A stretch of 64,000 bases of DNA. Origin: Shimia sp. R9_2 (lineage in GTDB: Bacteria > Pseudomonadota > Alphaproteobacteria > Rhodobacterales > Rhodobacteraceae). A program made the position numbers and the translations under genes. Of the stretch, positions 33,288 to 41,638 are shown piece after piece; position 1 is the first letter of the stretch, and each line of letters starts with the position of its first letter. The notes beneath the pieces are model-generated. The model saw only the letters and a program-made list of their open reading frames with translations. It searched no databases and was not told the DNA's origin. Where the stretch lies: NCBI RefSeq assembly GCF_017743735.1, contig NZ_JAGHRO010000012.1:51194-115193 (forward strand), given 5' to 3'.

Positions 33288-34013
33288 ATGAGTGAAGATC
33301 TGACACTTGCACGGCCCAAGAAACCGAATCAATTCGGCGAGGATATCATTCAGCCGGGCGAGCCCTACACAGACGCGACCTTGGACACCATCCGCGCCTT
33401 GTTGGCGGAATCCAATCCGGTGCCGGAAGCCAAGCCTCTTTCACCAAGCAACCCTTTTGCAGCCCGACCGCAATACACTGGTGCAGGCTATGAGCCGCCC
33501 ATGCGCGCCGCTCCGCAGTCGTCCACAGAACGTGTGGCGCAGGCTGTAGCAGAGCCGCAATCAAGCGCGTCGCAAGAGCCTGAGTCCATTTATCCGGATC
33601 CCTACATCGACAATCTTCAGCCCGTGAAGCGCAGTTGGCGCAAGATAGAGGTGGTGGAGGGCCGCACCGGGCGCAGCCTGCGCCGCGTGGTCACCTCTCC
33701 GCGCATGATTTCTTTCATGTTTCTGTGCAGCGTGGTGATCTGGCAGCCCTGGTTCATTCCAATGCTGATCCTCAGTGTGATTTCTGCGGTGCTGCTGATT
33801 GGTGCACTGATTGGTCAGGACCGCATGGCGCGGATCGTGCTCTATATGCTGAAACGCTATGTCTGGGCCGATCAGTCCCGCGCGCGCTTCCTGCAACGGA
33901 TTTTGCCGCGCCGCTGGCATGGCATTCTCAACCGCCCTGTGACGGAGGCCGATGCATGGGACGGGTTGGTGGATCCGAGCTTTGAAGCACGGCTGGCGCG
34001 GATCAGAGGCTAA
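33288..34013 (+). CDS. Unrecognised membrane protein, similar layout to its upstream neighbour
   Basis: The 241-residue protein has a long Pro/Ser/Gln-rich N-terminal region of about 130 residues, likely disordered. A hairpin of two hydrophobic helices follows (MISFMFLCSVVIWQPWFIPMLILSVISAVLLIGALIG), then a basic C-terminal domain that includes FLQRILPRRWHGILNRP. The layout repeats that of the preceding gene product at larger size, so a distant relationship is possible. TAGAGAG precedes the ATG. It lies 98 bases before secE but a separate transcript is likely. No function is inferred. Confidence 0.7.
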   Translation: MSEDLTLARPKKPNQFGEDIIQPGEPYTDATLDTIRALLAESNPVPEAKPLSPSNPFAARPQYTGAGYEPPMRAAPQSSTERVAQAVAEPQSSASQEPESIYPDPYIDNLQPVKRSWRKIEVVEGRTGRSLRRVVTSPRMISFMFLCSVVIWQPWFIPMLILSVISAVLLIGALIGQDRMARIVLYMLKRYVWADQSRARFLQRILPRRWHGILNRPVTEADAWDGLVDPSFEARLARIRG

Positions 34014-34111
34014 GCCCCAGCCAATTGCCTGCGCATTGCCCCCGCTTGGGCCTTGAAATTGCCGCAAGCCCCAAGTATGTCAGCCTTTGATCAAGGCAAA
34101 GAAGAAGCGTC

Positions 34112-34309
34112 ATGGCGAAAACCAATCCGATCACCTTTATTCAGCAAGTCCGCGCGGAAGTTTCCAAAGTGGTCTGGCCGACCCGTCGCGAAGTGCTGTT
34201 GACCACTGTGATGGTCTTCATCATGGCAGCGCTGACTGCGGCCTTCTTCTCGCTGGTGGACATTCTGATCCGCTCCGGCTTGCAAGGCATTCTGGCGCTT
34301 TTCGGCTAA
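34112..34309 (+). CDS. secE: Preprotein translocase subunit SecE
   Basis: SecE clamps the SecY channel in the inner membrane. The 65-residue, single-span form is the usual alphaproteobacterial size. The conserved amphipathic region reads FIQQVRAEVSKVVWPTRREVLLTTVMV, followed by one membrane helix. It is followed by nusG after 193 bases, in the standard secE-nusG order. The tRNA-Trp often found before secE in other bacteria is absent here. Confidence 0.95.
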   Translation: MAKTNPITFIQQVRAEVSKVVWPTRREVLLTTVMVFIMAALTAAFFSLVDILIRSGLQGILALFG

Positions 34310-34502
34310 TCCCCACAGGCCTTCGCTCGCCGGTTGTCCCTTGAATTGAGCGGGCAAGGGCGGTAGGGACTGCTTCTACAAGATGCATGGCGTGTGGCGA
34401 TTCGAGTTGCACGCCGATTTTTTGTTCCTGATAGTCTGATTTGAGACTGCGAACATAAACGACACTCCGGCCAGACGCCGGCAAGGACGGGAAGAACAAC
34501 AG

Positions 34503-35036
34503 ATGGCGAAACGGTGGTATTCGGTTAGCGTGCTTTCGAACTTCGAAAAGAAGGTCGCCGAAACAATTCGCACGTCGGTCGAAGAGCAGGGGCTTGAGGA
34601 CCAGATTGACGAAGTGCTGGTGCCGACCGAAGAAGTGATCGAAGTGCGTCGCGGCAAGAAAGTGACCACCGAGCGCCGCTTTATGCCGGGCTACGTGCTG
34701 GTTCACATGGAAATGAGCGACCAGGGCTATCACCTGATCAACTCCATCAACCGCGTCACCGGCTTCTTGGGCCCACAAGGCCGCCCGATGCCAATGCGCG
34801 ACGCCGAAGTTCAGGGCATCCTGGGCCGCGTTGAGGAAGGCGAAGCCGCACCGAAGTTGATGATCAGCTTTGAAGTGGGCGAGAAGGTCAAGGTCAACGA
34901 CGGTCCGTTTGAAGACTTCGACGGTATGGTTGAGGAAGTGGATGAAGAGAACCAGCGCCTGAAGGTGACGGTCTCCATCTTCGGCCGTGAGACCCCGGTT
35001 GAGCTGGAATACACGCAGGTGACCAAGCAGATGTAA
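34503..35036 (+). CDS. nusG: Transcription termination/antitermination protein NusG
   Basis: NusG binds RNA polymerase, joins it to Rho or to ribosomal S10, and affects elongation and pausing. The 177-residue protein shows [19 protein letters not shown] at the NGN domain start and [16 protein letters not shown]. The KOW domain reads [47 protein letters not shown]. Length and domain order are normal. A strong terminator follows, separating it from rpiB. Confidence 0.96.
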   Translation: MAKRWYSVSVLSNFEKKVAETIRTSVEEQGLEDQIDEVLVPTEEVIEVRRGKKVTTERRFMPGYVLVHMEMSDQGYHLINSINRVTGFLGPQGRPMPMRDAEVQGILGRVEEGEAAPKLMISFEVGEKVKVNDGPFEDFDGMVEEVDEENQRLKVTVSIFGRETPVELEYTQVTKQM

Positions 35037-35058
35037 GCTGCTGCACTTTGCAGAGACA

Positions 35059-35092
35059 AAAAAGCCCCGCATCCGGTGATGCGGGGCTTTTT
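35059..35092 (+). terminator. Terminator after nusG
   Basis: AAAAAGCCCCGCAT (35059-35072) and ATGCGGGGCTTTTT (35079-35092) form a 14-pair stem with a six-base loop that runs into a T-rich tail. It ends the secE-nusG transcript. Confidence 0.92.
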
Positions 35093-35174
35093 CTTTGTCT
35101 GGTGGTTGCCTGAGCCTAGAGCATCGTCGTGAAAATCTGAAACACACGGCCGCCAATGCGTAGGAGGCGAAGCC

Positions 35175-35249
35175 GACCAGCCGCACCCATCTTAACGGGC
35201 CCTCCCCATGGGAGGGGGCTTTACCCCCACCCAGGGTCGCGGGCTGGTC
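35175..35249. repeat. Intergenic inverted-repeat element of unknown role
   Basis: Outer arms GACCAGCC (35175-35182) and GGCTGGTC (35242-35249) enclose an inner GC-rich hairpin, GCCCTCCC with GGGAGGGGGC around 35199-35219. The whole can fold into a long imperfect stem. It lies between the nusG terminator and the end of rpiB. It could be the rpiB terminator region or a member of a dispersed intergenic repeat; only one copy is seen here. Confidence 0.4.
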
Positions 35250-35288
35250 TATGTGACACGAAACAGTCGTTGCAGATTTGTTTGGCGA

Positions 35289-35729
35289 TCAGGCTTCGAT
35301 CATGTCCACGCGGGTGGCGTGGCGGCCGCCTTCAAACTCGGTGGAGAGAAAGGCATCCACGATCTCAAGCGCGAGGCCTTCGCCCACCACGCGTGCGCCA
35401 AGCGACAGCATGTTGGCGTTGTTGTGCGCACGGATCATTGCGGCGGAAAACGTGTCAGAGCAAACACCGCAGCGGATGCCTTTGACCTTGTTGGCGGCCA
35501 TCATGATGCCCTGGCCGGTGCCACACAGGAGGATGCCAAGATCAGCCTCGCCAGCGACAACGCGCTCAGCGGCGGCCTGGCCGTGTTTGGGGTAGTGGGT
35601 GCTTTCGGTGGTGGTGGGGCCTATGTCGAGAACCTCATAGCCCTGGGCGGAGATGTGATCGGCCACGGCGCGGCGCAGATCAATGGCGGCGTGGTCGCTG
35701 GAAAGCACGATGCGTTTTTTGGAAGTCAT
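35289..35729 (-). CDS. rpiB: Ribose-5-phosphate isomerase B
   Basis: RpiB interconverts ribose-5-phosphate and ribulose-5-phosphate in the pentose phosphate network. The 146-residue protein has SSDHAAIDLR at residues 10-19 and the catalytic cysteine in LLCGTGQGIMMAANK. It also has the phosphate-side motif NNANMLSLGARVVG and the C-terminal FEGGRHATRVDMIE. It lies on the minus strand between secE-nusG and rplK-rplA, interrupting the usual ribosomal cluster. It could supply ribulose-5-phosphate to the CDP-ribitol-type capsule genes, but there is no direct evidence for that link. Confidence 0.95.
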   Translation of the reverse strand: MTSKKRIVLSSDHAAIDLRRAVADHISAQGYEVLDIGPTTTESTHYPKHGQAAAERVVAGEADLGILLCGTGQGIMMAANKVKGIRCGVCSDTFSAAMIRAHNNANMLSLGARVVGEGLALEIVDAFLSTEFEGGRHATRVDMIEA

Positions 35730-35923
35730 GGGAGGCCTCAGAAGGTTGCAGCGGAGATATAGAGTGCGGCGCGCTTGAAGCAGGTGAGGCGGGGTTTGTC
35801 AAATTTCGGAGTGGGGCGTGCTGGTGCGCGCCAGCGGCTAAGCGCGCGTTTACAGGAACGTGATTGGGCGAGGCTGAGCGCTCTCTGGTAGGGCACGCAA
35901 TTATACCCATTGGAGAATATTGC

Positions 35924-36316
35924 ATGAAACGGACCCTTGCATTTGCCTGTGCGTTTGCCGCTTTCGCAGGTCAGTCGGCTTTGGCCGAGGAAAAGGCGCT
36001 GTCAACGGCGCAGATTGAAGAGCTGCTGGTTGGGAACACTGTCGAAGGCATTCACTTCGGGGCACACACCCGCCAGTATTTTTCGCAGTCGGGCCTGACA
36101 TTGTGGATCAAGAGCGGCGACGCGGCCCCCTCGGAGGCGCGTTACAAGATTGAGGACAACGCTTATTGTTCCAGTTGGACGGGCCTGTGGAGTGAGCCCG
36201 AGTGGGGCTGTTTTGCCATCCACTATGACGAGGCGCAGGGCCTTTATTACTATATCGCGGAGAATTTCCGGGCGCCGTTTGTTGTTGGCAGCGCCTTCTC
36301 GCTTGACGCGGAGTGA
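35924..36316 (+). CDS. Small exported protein of unknown function
   Basis: The 130-residue product begins with a clear signal peptide MKRTLAFACAFAAFAGQSALAEE, cut after ALA. The mature 108 residues contain two cysteines and an aromatic-rich C-terminus (EWGCFAIHYDEAQGLYYYIAENF). The text LSTAQIEELLVGNTVEG resembles small periplasmic proteins of Rhodobacteraceae that start with a substrate- or cofactor-free beta fold, but I cannot name a family. TGGAGA precedes the ATG. It is monocistronic, upstream of the L11 operon promoter region. Confidence 0.75.
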   Translation: MKRTLAFACAFAAFAGQSALAEEKALSTAQIEELLVGNTVEGIHFGAHTRQYFSQSGLTLWIKSGDAAPSEARYKIEDNAYCSSWTGLWSEPEWGCFAIHYDEAQGLYYYIAENFRAPFVVGSAFSLDAE

Positions 36317-36381
36317 TCCTGTGGCCATTGGCATGGCAGTCACGCGCGGGCAGGGCATGTGCCAAAGGTTGCTCCGCCCCC

Positions 36382-36410
36382 TTGCCAACGCCCTAAAACA
36401 GGCGTAAACG
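36382..36410 (+). promoter_or_regulatory. Possible promoter of the rplK-rplA operon
   Basis: TTGCCA at 36382-36387 and TAAACG at 36405-36410 have a 17-base spacer and lie 124 bases before rplK. The -35 is reasonable and the -10 is weak. It is proposed mainly because the same layout occurs before rpsL and rpoB. Confidence 0.35.
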
Positions 36411-36533
36411 CCGCCTCTATCGTCTTCGGGCGAGATTCTCTCGTGGGAGGTCTTGGGCATCGCGATGCACAGATCGGACCACGCAACACAAACCGGGCAG
36501 ATCGCGTTCTGCCTATGTTGAAAGGAAAACCAA

Positions 36534-36959
36534 ATGGCTAAGAAGCTTGCTGGTACAATGAAGCTGCAGGTTCCTGCAGGTCAAGCCAACCCGTCCCCGC
36601 CCGTAGGTCCGGCGCTGGGTCAGCGCGGCATCAACATCATGGAATTCTGTAAGGCGTTCAACGCCAAGACACAGGACATGGAGCCAGGTGCGCCTTGCCC
36701 AACCGTGATCACCTATTATCAGGACAAGTCCTTCACCATGGACATCAAGACGCCTCCTGCGTCTTACTACCTGAAAAAAGCTGCCAAGCTGAAATCCGGT
36801 GCAAACCTGCCAGGTCGTGAGACCGTGGGTTCTGTGACCGCTGCCCAGGTGAAAGAAATCGCCGAAGCGAAAATGAAAGACCTGAACGCAAACGACATCG
36901 ATGCTGCAATGCAGATCATCCTTGGTTCCGCGCGTTCCATGGGCATCGAGGTGAAGTAA
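36534..36959 (+). CDS. rplK: 50S ribosomal protein L11
   Basis: L11 forms part of the GTPase-associated centre of the 50S subunit. The 141 residues include the family signature [29 protein letters not shown] and the C-terminal RNA-binding domain ending [21 protein letters not shown]. The start ATG follows GAAAGGAAAACC. Its stop overlaps the rplA start (TAATG), so they are coupled. Confidence 0.97.
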   Translation: MAKKLAGTMKLQVPAGQANPSPPVGPALGQRGINIMEFCKAFNAKTQDMEPGAPCPTVITYYQDKSFTMDIKTPPASYYLKKAAKLKSGANLPGRETVGSVTAAQVKEIAEAKMKDLNANDIDAAMQIILGSARSMGIEVK

Positions 36960-37657
36960 TGGCGAAACTTGGTAAGCGTACTGCCGCCGCGCGTGAAGCG
37001 TTCGCAGGCAAAGAGAACCTGAGTGTCGAAGAAGCTGTTGCACTGGTCAAAGGTGCGGCGACTGCAAAATTCGACGAGACCGTTGAAATCGCTGTTCAGC
37101 TGGGTGTTGACCCACGTCACGCAGACCAGATGGTCCGTGGCGTTGTTGGTCTGCCTAACGGCACCGGCAAAGACGTGCGCGTTGCAGTATTTGCACGCGG
37201 TGCAAAAGCCGAAGAAGCACAAGCAGCAGGTGCCGACATCGTTGGCGCAGAAGACCTGATGGAAACCGTTCAAGGCGGCACCATCGACTTCGATCGCTGC
37301 ATCGCGACCCCTGACATGATGCCTGTTGTTGGCCGTCTGGGTAAAGTGCTTGGCCCACGTAACCTGATGCCAAACCCAAAAGTTGGCACCGTGACCATGG
37401 ACGTTGCTGACGCTGTCAAAAACGCCAAGGGCGGCGAAGTTCAGTTCAAAGTGGAAAAAGCCGGTGTTGTACACGCAGGCGTTGGCAAAGTGTCTTTTGA
37501 CGAAGGCAAGCTGGTTGAGAACGTGAAAGCCTTCATGGGCGCAGTTCTGAAAGCCAAGCCTGCTGGCGCAAAAGGTGCCTACGTGAAGAAGGTTGCTCTG
37601 TCCTCCACCATGGGCCCAGGCGTGACCATCTCCGTGGACGCCGCTGCTTCTGAGTAA
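36959..37657 (+). CDS. rplA: 50S ribosomal protein L1
   Basis: L1 forms the mobile stalk at the E site and usually represses its own operon. The 232 residues carry [39 protein letters not shown] and the signature [20 protein letters not shown]. Codon use is strongly biased, as expected for a highly expressed gene. It ends the L11-L1 transcript at the terminator at 37683; the L10-L12 genes that usually follow directly are 8.5 kb away. Confidence 0.97.
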   Translation: MAKLGKRTAAAREAFAGKENLSVEEAVALVKGAATAKFDETVEIAVQLGVDPRHADQMVRGVVGLPNGTGKDVRVAVFARGAKAEEAQAAGADIVGAEDLMETVQGGTIDFDRCIATPDMMPVVGRLGKVLGPRNLMPNPKVGTVTMDVADAVKNAKGGEVQFKVEKAGVVHAGVGKVSFDEGKLVENVKAFMGAVLKAKPAGAKGAYVKKVALSSTMGPGVTISVDAAASE

Positions 37658-37682
37658 GCGCAACACTTTGCAGAAGAATTTG

Positions 37683-37710
37683 AGGGCGTCCCGGTTGGGG
37701 CGCCCTTTTT
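37683..37710 (+). terminator. Terminator after rplA
   Basis: AGGGCG (37683-37688) and CGCCCT (37701-37706) form the outer stem, with TCCC/GGGG inside a short loop and T residues after. Its core GGCGTCCC..GGGGCGCC is shared with the terminators at 47136 and 48691. Confidence 0.88.
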
Positions 37711-37828
37711 CGTGGACAGGCGGCGCCCTGCAGGATGTATTGCGCAGCGAAGGTGGCGCCTCACCGAATGGTAACCCAAGCGGTGCATGATGAGGTCACA
37801 TAAAGGGAACGACAGCCTGAAGGTCGAT

Positions 37829-39055
37829 GTGACAGAGAGCAACGCCGAAAGACTTCTGATTTATGCGCCCGTGCCGCTTTATCGGGCGGAGGGGCAGTTG
37901 TTTCTGGAGGATCAGGCGCGGGTTGGCTTGCGGCTTTGGGCGGATAATTTTGCCACTGTGGCCGCGATGATGCCGGTGATTGATGCGCCCCCGCCGGTGG
38001 GCTGGAGCGCCTATCAGCCCGCCGACCTTGATCGGGTGACGCTGCATCCGCTGCCTGCGGCCTATTCTTTCGCTGGTTTTGCAAAGCATTACCCCGCCAC
38101 GCGCCACAAGATCCAGTCGTTGATCAAAGAGGCGGATGTCCTGTCCTTTGCCATTGGCGGGCTCTTGGGGGACTGGGGCGCGGTGGCCTGTTTCACTGCC
38201 AAAAGCGCCGGGCGTCGCTTTGCGGTCTGGACCGATCGGGTGGAAAGCGAAGTGACCCGCCTGACCGCCACGCAAGGCCCGTTGCGGACCCGGCTGCGCA
38301 AGTGGCTGACCGCGGGGCCGATGTGGGCGCTTGAGAAAGCGGTGATCCGGCGCGCGGATCTGGGGTTGTTTCACGGGCGGGAGACCTTTGACACCTACGC
38401 GCCTTTCAATCGCAATCCCCATGTGGTGCATGACATTCTGCTCGACCGCAGTTTTCAGATCGACGCGCCGTGTTTTCAGGCCAAGCAGAGCGCCCTGCAG
38501 CAGGGGCCGCTGCAGATCGTCTATGCCGGGCGCGCGGATGCGATGAAGGGGCCGCTGGAATGGCTCAGCGTTTTGCAGGGGCTCCGAGACGCGGGGGTGG
38601 CGTTTCACGCCAGCTGGCTGGGTGATGGCCCCATGCTGGCAGAGATGCGGCGCGCGGTGGCCAAGGCGGGGCTTGGGGCGCAGGTCTCTCTGCCAGGCTT
38701 TGTGCAGGACCGCGAGGTGGTGATGTCTGCCCTGCGGCGCGCGCATATCTTCCTGTTTTGCCACAAAACCCCGGAAAGCCCGCGCTGTCTGATTGAGGCG
38801 CTGATGTCGGGCACGCCGATTGTCGGCTATGACGGCGCCTATCCGCGCGAGCTGGTGGCGGCCCACGGCGGTGGGTGCTTTGTGCCGCGTGGCGATCTGC
38901 AGGCGCTGGTAGAAACGGTGAAGACCTTGGCCCATAAGCCCGAGGCGCTTTTGACCCTGCAAGGGAAGGCCCGGCAGGACGGGCAAGCCTTTGATCAGGA
39001 CAGCGTGTTCCGCCACCGCAGCGCGATCCTGAAGCAGGCTTTGGGCGGCGCGTGA
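37829..39055 (+). CDS. Glycosyltransferase of the GT4 (group 1) type
   Basis: The protein has a GT-B fold. The acceptor half has LLIYAPVPLYRAEGQLFLEDQARVGL. The donor half has LQIVYAGRADAMKGPLEWLSVLQGL and the nucleotide-sugar motif HKTPESPRCLIEALMSGTPIVGYDGAYPRELV, with the family E-x7-E pattern. From the GTG at 37829 (GAAGG five bases upstream) it is 408 residues; ATG codons at 37787 and 37790 would add 13-14 residues without a ribosome site. It is a lone gene between L1 and L10 and probably acts on a surface polysaccharide. The sugar and acceptor are unknown. Confidence 0.85.
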   Translation: MTESNAERLLIYAPVPLYRAEGQLFLEDQARVGLRLWADNFATVAAMMPVIDAPPPVGWSAYQPADLDRVTLHPLPAAYSFAGFAKHYPATRHKIQSLIKEADVLSFAIGGLLGDWGAVACFTAKSAGRRFAVWTDRVESEVTRLTATQGPLRTRLRKWLTAGPMWALEKAVIRRADLGLFHGRETFDTYAPFNRNPHVVHDILLDRSFQIDAPCFQAKQSALQQGPLQIVYAGRADAMKGPLEWLSVLQGLRDAGVAFHASWLGDGPMLAEMRRAVAKAGLGAQVSLPGFVQDREVVMSALRRAHIFLFCHKTPESPRCLIEALMSGTPIVGYDGAYPRELVAAHGGGCFVPRGDLQALVETVKTLAHKPEALLTLQGKARQDGQAFDQDSVFRHRSAILKQALGGA

Positions 39056-39167
39056 CCCTGCAATCACCGCTTTCTTCTGGACATGAGCGTTTTCTCGCGA
39101 TGTAGTTGAAACCATTAGAACAACCGGCGAGCAGCGCTGGTGGAAGTGACTTTGGGGGAGCGGGATA

Positions 39168-40379
39168 TTGAATCGCATTTTGACCGTGGCAGCCCTGTGG
39201 CTGGCCAGCGCGGAAGTGGCGGCTGCAGATTGTGCTGAGGCGCGCAGCATCTGGGGAGATGTGAAAGACAGCGGCTCGGCGCAGGTTTTCGAGGAATATC
39301 TCTCTGTATTTGGGGATTGCGCGATCTATTCGGGATTGGCGCGCGAAAAGCTGGCGGCTTTGGGCAACGTCCAGCCCTCAGCGCCGGTCTCTGCACCGGA
39401 ACATGACCCGGAACCCGCAGTGGCCGAAAATGACGAAGGGCAGCTCACGGACTGGGAGGTGTTTGAAATCGAAAACGCCTGTATGCGTGCCGCCATCGCG
39501 CCCCTGCATGTCGAGGATTACATGGGCAGGGCCTGGGACGACATCGTCACCGAAGAAGCGCTTGCCGCCTGCGCTCCGGTGATGGATTTGGACGATCCGG
39601 ACCCAGAGGCCATGGCGGCCTATGGCCGGGCGCTGATGAAGGCTGAGGACTACAAGGAGGCGGCGGATGTGAGCCTGGCCGCAGCCATGTTGGGCAGCGG
39701 GCTTGGGGCCAACAATCTGGGTGTGCTCTATGAAGACGGAAACGGCGTGCCGCAGGACTATGGTGACGCGCTGCTGTATTACACCATCGCCGCAGATTAC
39801 GGTTCTCCTTTCGGGCACATAAACGTCGGGGACCTCTATCGGGATGGTAAGGGTGTTTCTGTGGATGCCGCGCGGGCCATAGACGCCTATGAGGCTGCAG
39901 CCGACTTGGAGTACGGGCCTGCCTATGAGCGCCTCGGCGATCTCTATCGGGACGGGGACATTGTGCCTCAAAGCAGCTCGAAGGCGATCTATGCCTACAG
40001 CTCGGCCCATGAGCTGGGGGAATACGCCTGCGGCAATGAGATTGCCTATATCTATGAAACGGGTCAGGGAGATCAGCCGCAAAATGAAAGTGAAGCCTTC
40101 AGTTGGTATCTTGATGTGCTGCTGAAAGGTGTCACCGAGGAATGGGCGACCTACCGCGCGGGGCGCATGATGCTGGACGGGCGTGGCGTTGAGGCGGATG
40201 AGGAAAAGGCGCGAAACTGGTTTGCCCTTGGCGCGCATGGTGGCCATGCGCCGAGCCAGCGGGAGCTTGGCCGTCTGTTGCACCGTTGGGGTGAAATTGA
40301 TGAGGCGGAGACCTGGCTGCGTCAGGCGGCAGATCAGAACGATGAGGACGCGCAGGCTTTGCTGGCGATCTGGTTCTGA
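39168..40379 (+). CDS. Exported Sel1-repeat protein
   Basis: The 403-residue product starts at a TTG with a strong GGGGGAG site and opens MNRILTVAALWLASAEVAAADC, a signal peptide. After a region of about 120 residues come roughly six Sel1/TPR-like repeats, for example GANNLGVLYEDGNGVPQDYGDALLYYTIAADYG and PAYERLGDLYRDGDIVPQSSSKAIYAYSSA. Such proteins act as scaffolds or adaptors, often in the periplasm. It is independent of its neighbours and its stop lies only four bases from the convergent gene's stop. Confidence 0.85.
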   Translation: MNRILTVAALWLASAEVAAADCAEARSIWGDVKDSGSAQVFEEYLSVFGDCAIYSGLAREKLAALGNVQPSAPVSAPEHDPEPAVAENDEGQLTDWEVFEIENACMRAAIAPLHVEDYMGRAWDDIVTEEALAACAPVMDLDDPDPEAMAAYGRALMKAEDYKEAADVSLAAAMLGSGLGANNLGVLYEDGNGVPQDYGDALLYYTIAADYGSPFGHINVGDLYRDGKGVSVDAARAIDAYEAAADLEYGPAYERLGDLYRDGDIVPQSSSKAIYAYSSAHELGEYACGNEIAYIYETGQGDQPQNESEAFSWYLDVLLKGVTEEWATYRAGRMMLDGRGVEADEEKARNWFALGAHGGHAPSQRELGRLLHRWGEIDEAETWLRQAADQNDEDAQALLAIWF

Positions 40380-40383
40380 GGCG

Positions 40384-41046
40384 TCAACGCAACGCGCGCC
40401 TGCGGCACAGCGGCTCTGAGCGGACCGCTTGTCTCTGCACAAATTTCAAATGGCCGAGCGCGGGTTTGAAGGCCATGCGCCGGTCATCGCGCGCCATATA
40501 ATCCAGGATCCGGTAGATGTTGATCGGCTGCTGCTTGATCAACGTCAGGAGGCGCTCTTGCGCCTCTTCCGGCGGGTAGCTGTCGATCAGCACACAGGCG
40601 CTTTGGGTGGGCGTCAGTATGTAGAAATCCTGCGGCCTGCGTTTGGTAAAATGGGTGGCGTTGAACGGGGATTCGCCAAGCGCACGGAACTTGGGCATGA
40701 CCATCCGCATGTCAGCCGTGGTGTGCGCGATGACATGGCCGGTGATCTGCTCAAACCCCAGCGGTTTCAGCTTTTGCATCACATGGCTGCGCATGGGGCC
40801 GGCCAGGGCATCAACATCGGCGCGGTCATATCTGAGATCGCCAAACACTGAAATGATCTGCAGATCCCAGTCGACCACATAGAGATAGGGATCCTTATCG
40901 AGCGCCCGCAGGCTGTCTTTGAGGTCAGTGAGGCTTGGTGCCGCAGTTGGGACTTCCACGCCGCTTGCGGGCGGGGCGGCGGGCGCTGATGCAAAGGCGG
41001 AGGTGATCCGCCTGATAAAGCTGCTGGCAAAGCTGCGCGTGGTCAT
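40384..41046 (-). CDS. Unknown protein, possibly with a conserved C-terminal domain
   Basis: I do not recognise the family of this 220-residue product. The first 45 residues are Ala/Pro/Ser-rich and look disordered. The remainder is well ordered: LRALDKDPYLYVVDWDLQIISVFGDLRYDRADVDAL, then KFRALGESPFNATHFTKRRPQDFYIL, then IYRILDYMARDDRRMAFKPALGHLKFVQRQ. It has no signal peptide or membrane segment. It converges on the Sel1 gene and is divergent from the small gene at 41209. Confidence 0.7.
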   Translation of the reverse strand: MTTRSFASSFIRRITSAFASAPAAPPASGVEVPTAAPSLTDLKDSLRALDKDPYLYVVDWDLQIISVFGDLRYDRADVDALAGPMRSHVMQKLKPLGFEQITGHVIAHTTADMRMVMPKFRALGESPFNATHFTKRRPQDFYILTPTQSACVLIDSYPPEEAQERLLTLIKQQPINIYRILDYMARDDRRMAFKPALGHLKFVQRQAVRSEPLCRRRALR

Positions 41047-41208
41047 GGGCGTCGTTCTCCTGCTCAGAGGGTAGCACAGATTTCATACGGTGCGGGGCAG
41101 GGGGCGGCTCACTTTATCGGCAGGGCGCGCGGTTTTGCGTCATCCCTTGATCGCGCCGTTTCGTATGCGCATCTAAGAGATGAGAGAATTGCCTCAGGAG
41201 GGCCAGCC

Positions 41209-41442
41209 ATGTTGCAGGAAAAGCGGAAAGATCTGGATGCGGAGAAGCTCAAGAAGTTGCTGCAACGGCTGGTCTCAGAGCTGAGCGGGCTTTATCCGGA
41301 TCTCTATTATCAGCCCACCAGCGAAGTCGCCGCCCTGATCCTGCGCTATGTGGCAGGGGAGGCGAAGCTCAACGCCGATGAGCACGCCTTGCTCAAGCCG
41401 CTCAGTCAGCGCGACGTTGAGGTGCTGCTGAGTTTGCATTGA
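41209..41442 (+). CDS. Small unknown protein of 77 residues
   Basis: The short product MLQEKRKDLDAEKLKKLLQRLVSELSGLYPDLYYQPTSEVAALILRYVAGEAKL... is predicted to be mostly helical and charged, with no signal peptide. AGGAGGGCC lies about seven bases before the ATG, which supports translation. I know no named family and no neighbour suggests a role. Confidence 0.6.
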   Translation: MLQEKRKDLDAEKLKKLLQRLVSELSGLYPDLYYQPTSEVAALILRYVAGEAKLNADEHALLKPLSQRDVEVLLSLH

Positions 41443-41638
41443 GGGCAGGGGCGCCTTTGAAAACAGATATATAAAGATACTTCAACTAAGTGGCGAGCTG
41501 TGTTAGCAAACCTGTGCCTCCCCGAGAAGGCTGCCTGGTTCGCGGAAAGCACGGTGTGCATCTCCTTGACAATATGAAGCCGAAGTTTCGGATTTCTCTG
41601 CCCGATTTAGCGAGCCGGCGGGTGTTTTGGAGGAACCG

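Noticed and set aside
34014..34111. tRNA-Trp before secE
   Set aside because: This tRNA often precedes secE, but no cloverleaf or T-loop sequence is present in these 98 bases.
41567..41595. Promoter with TTGACA before the ankyrin gene
   Set aside because: The -35 is perfect but the sequence 17 bases on (CGGATT) is a poor -10, so I did not list it as a feature.
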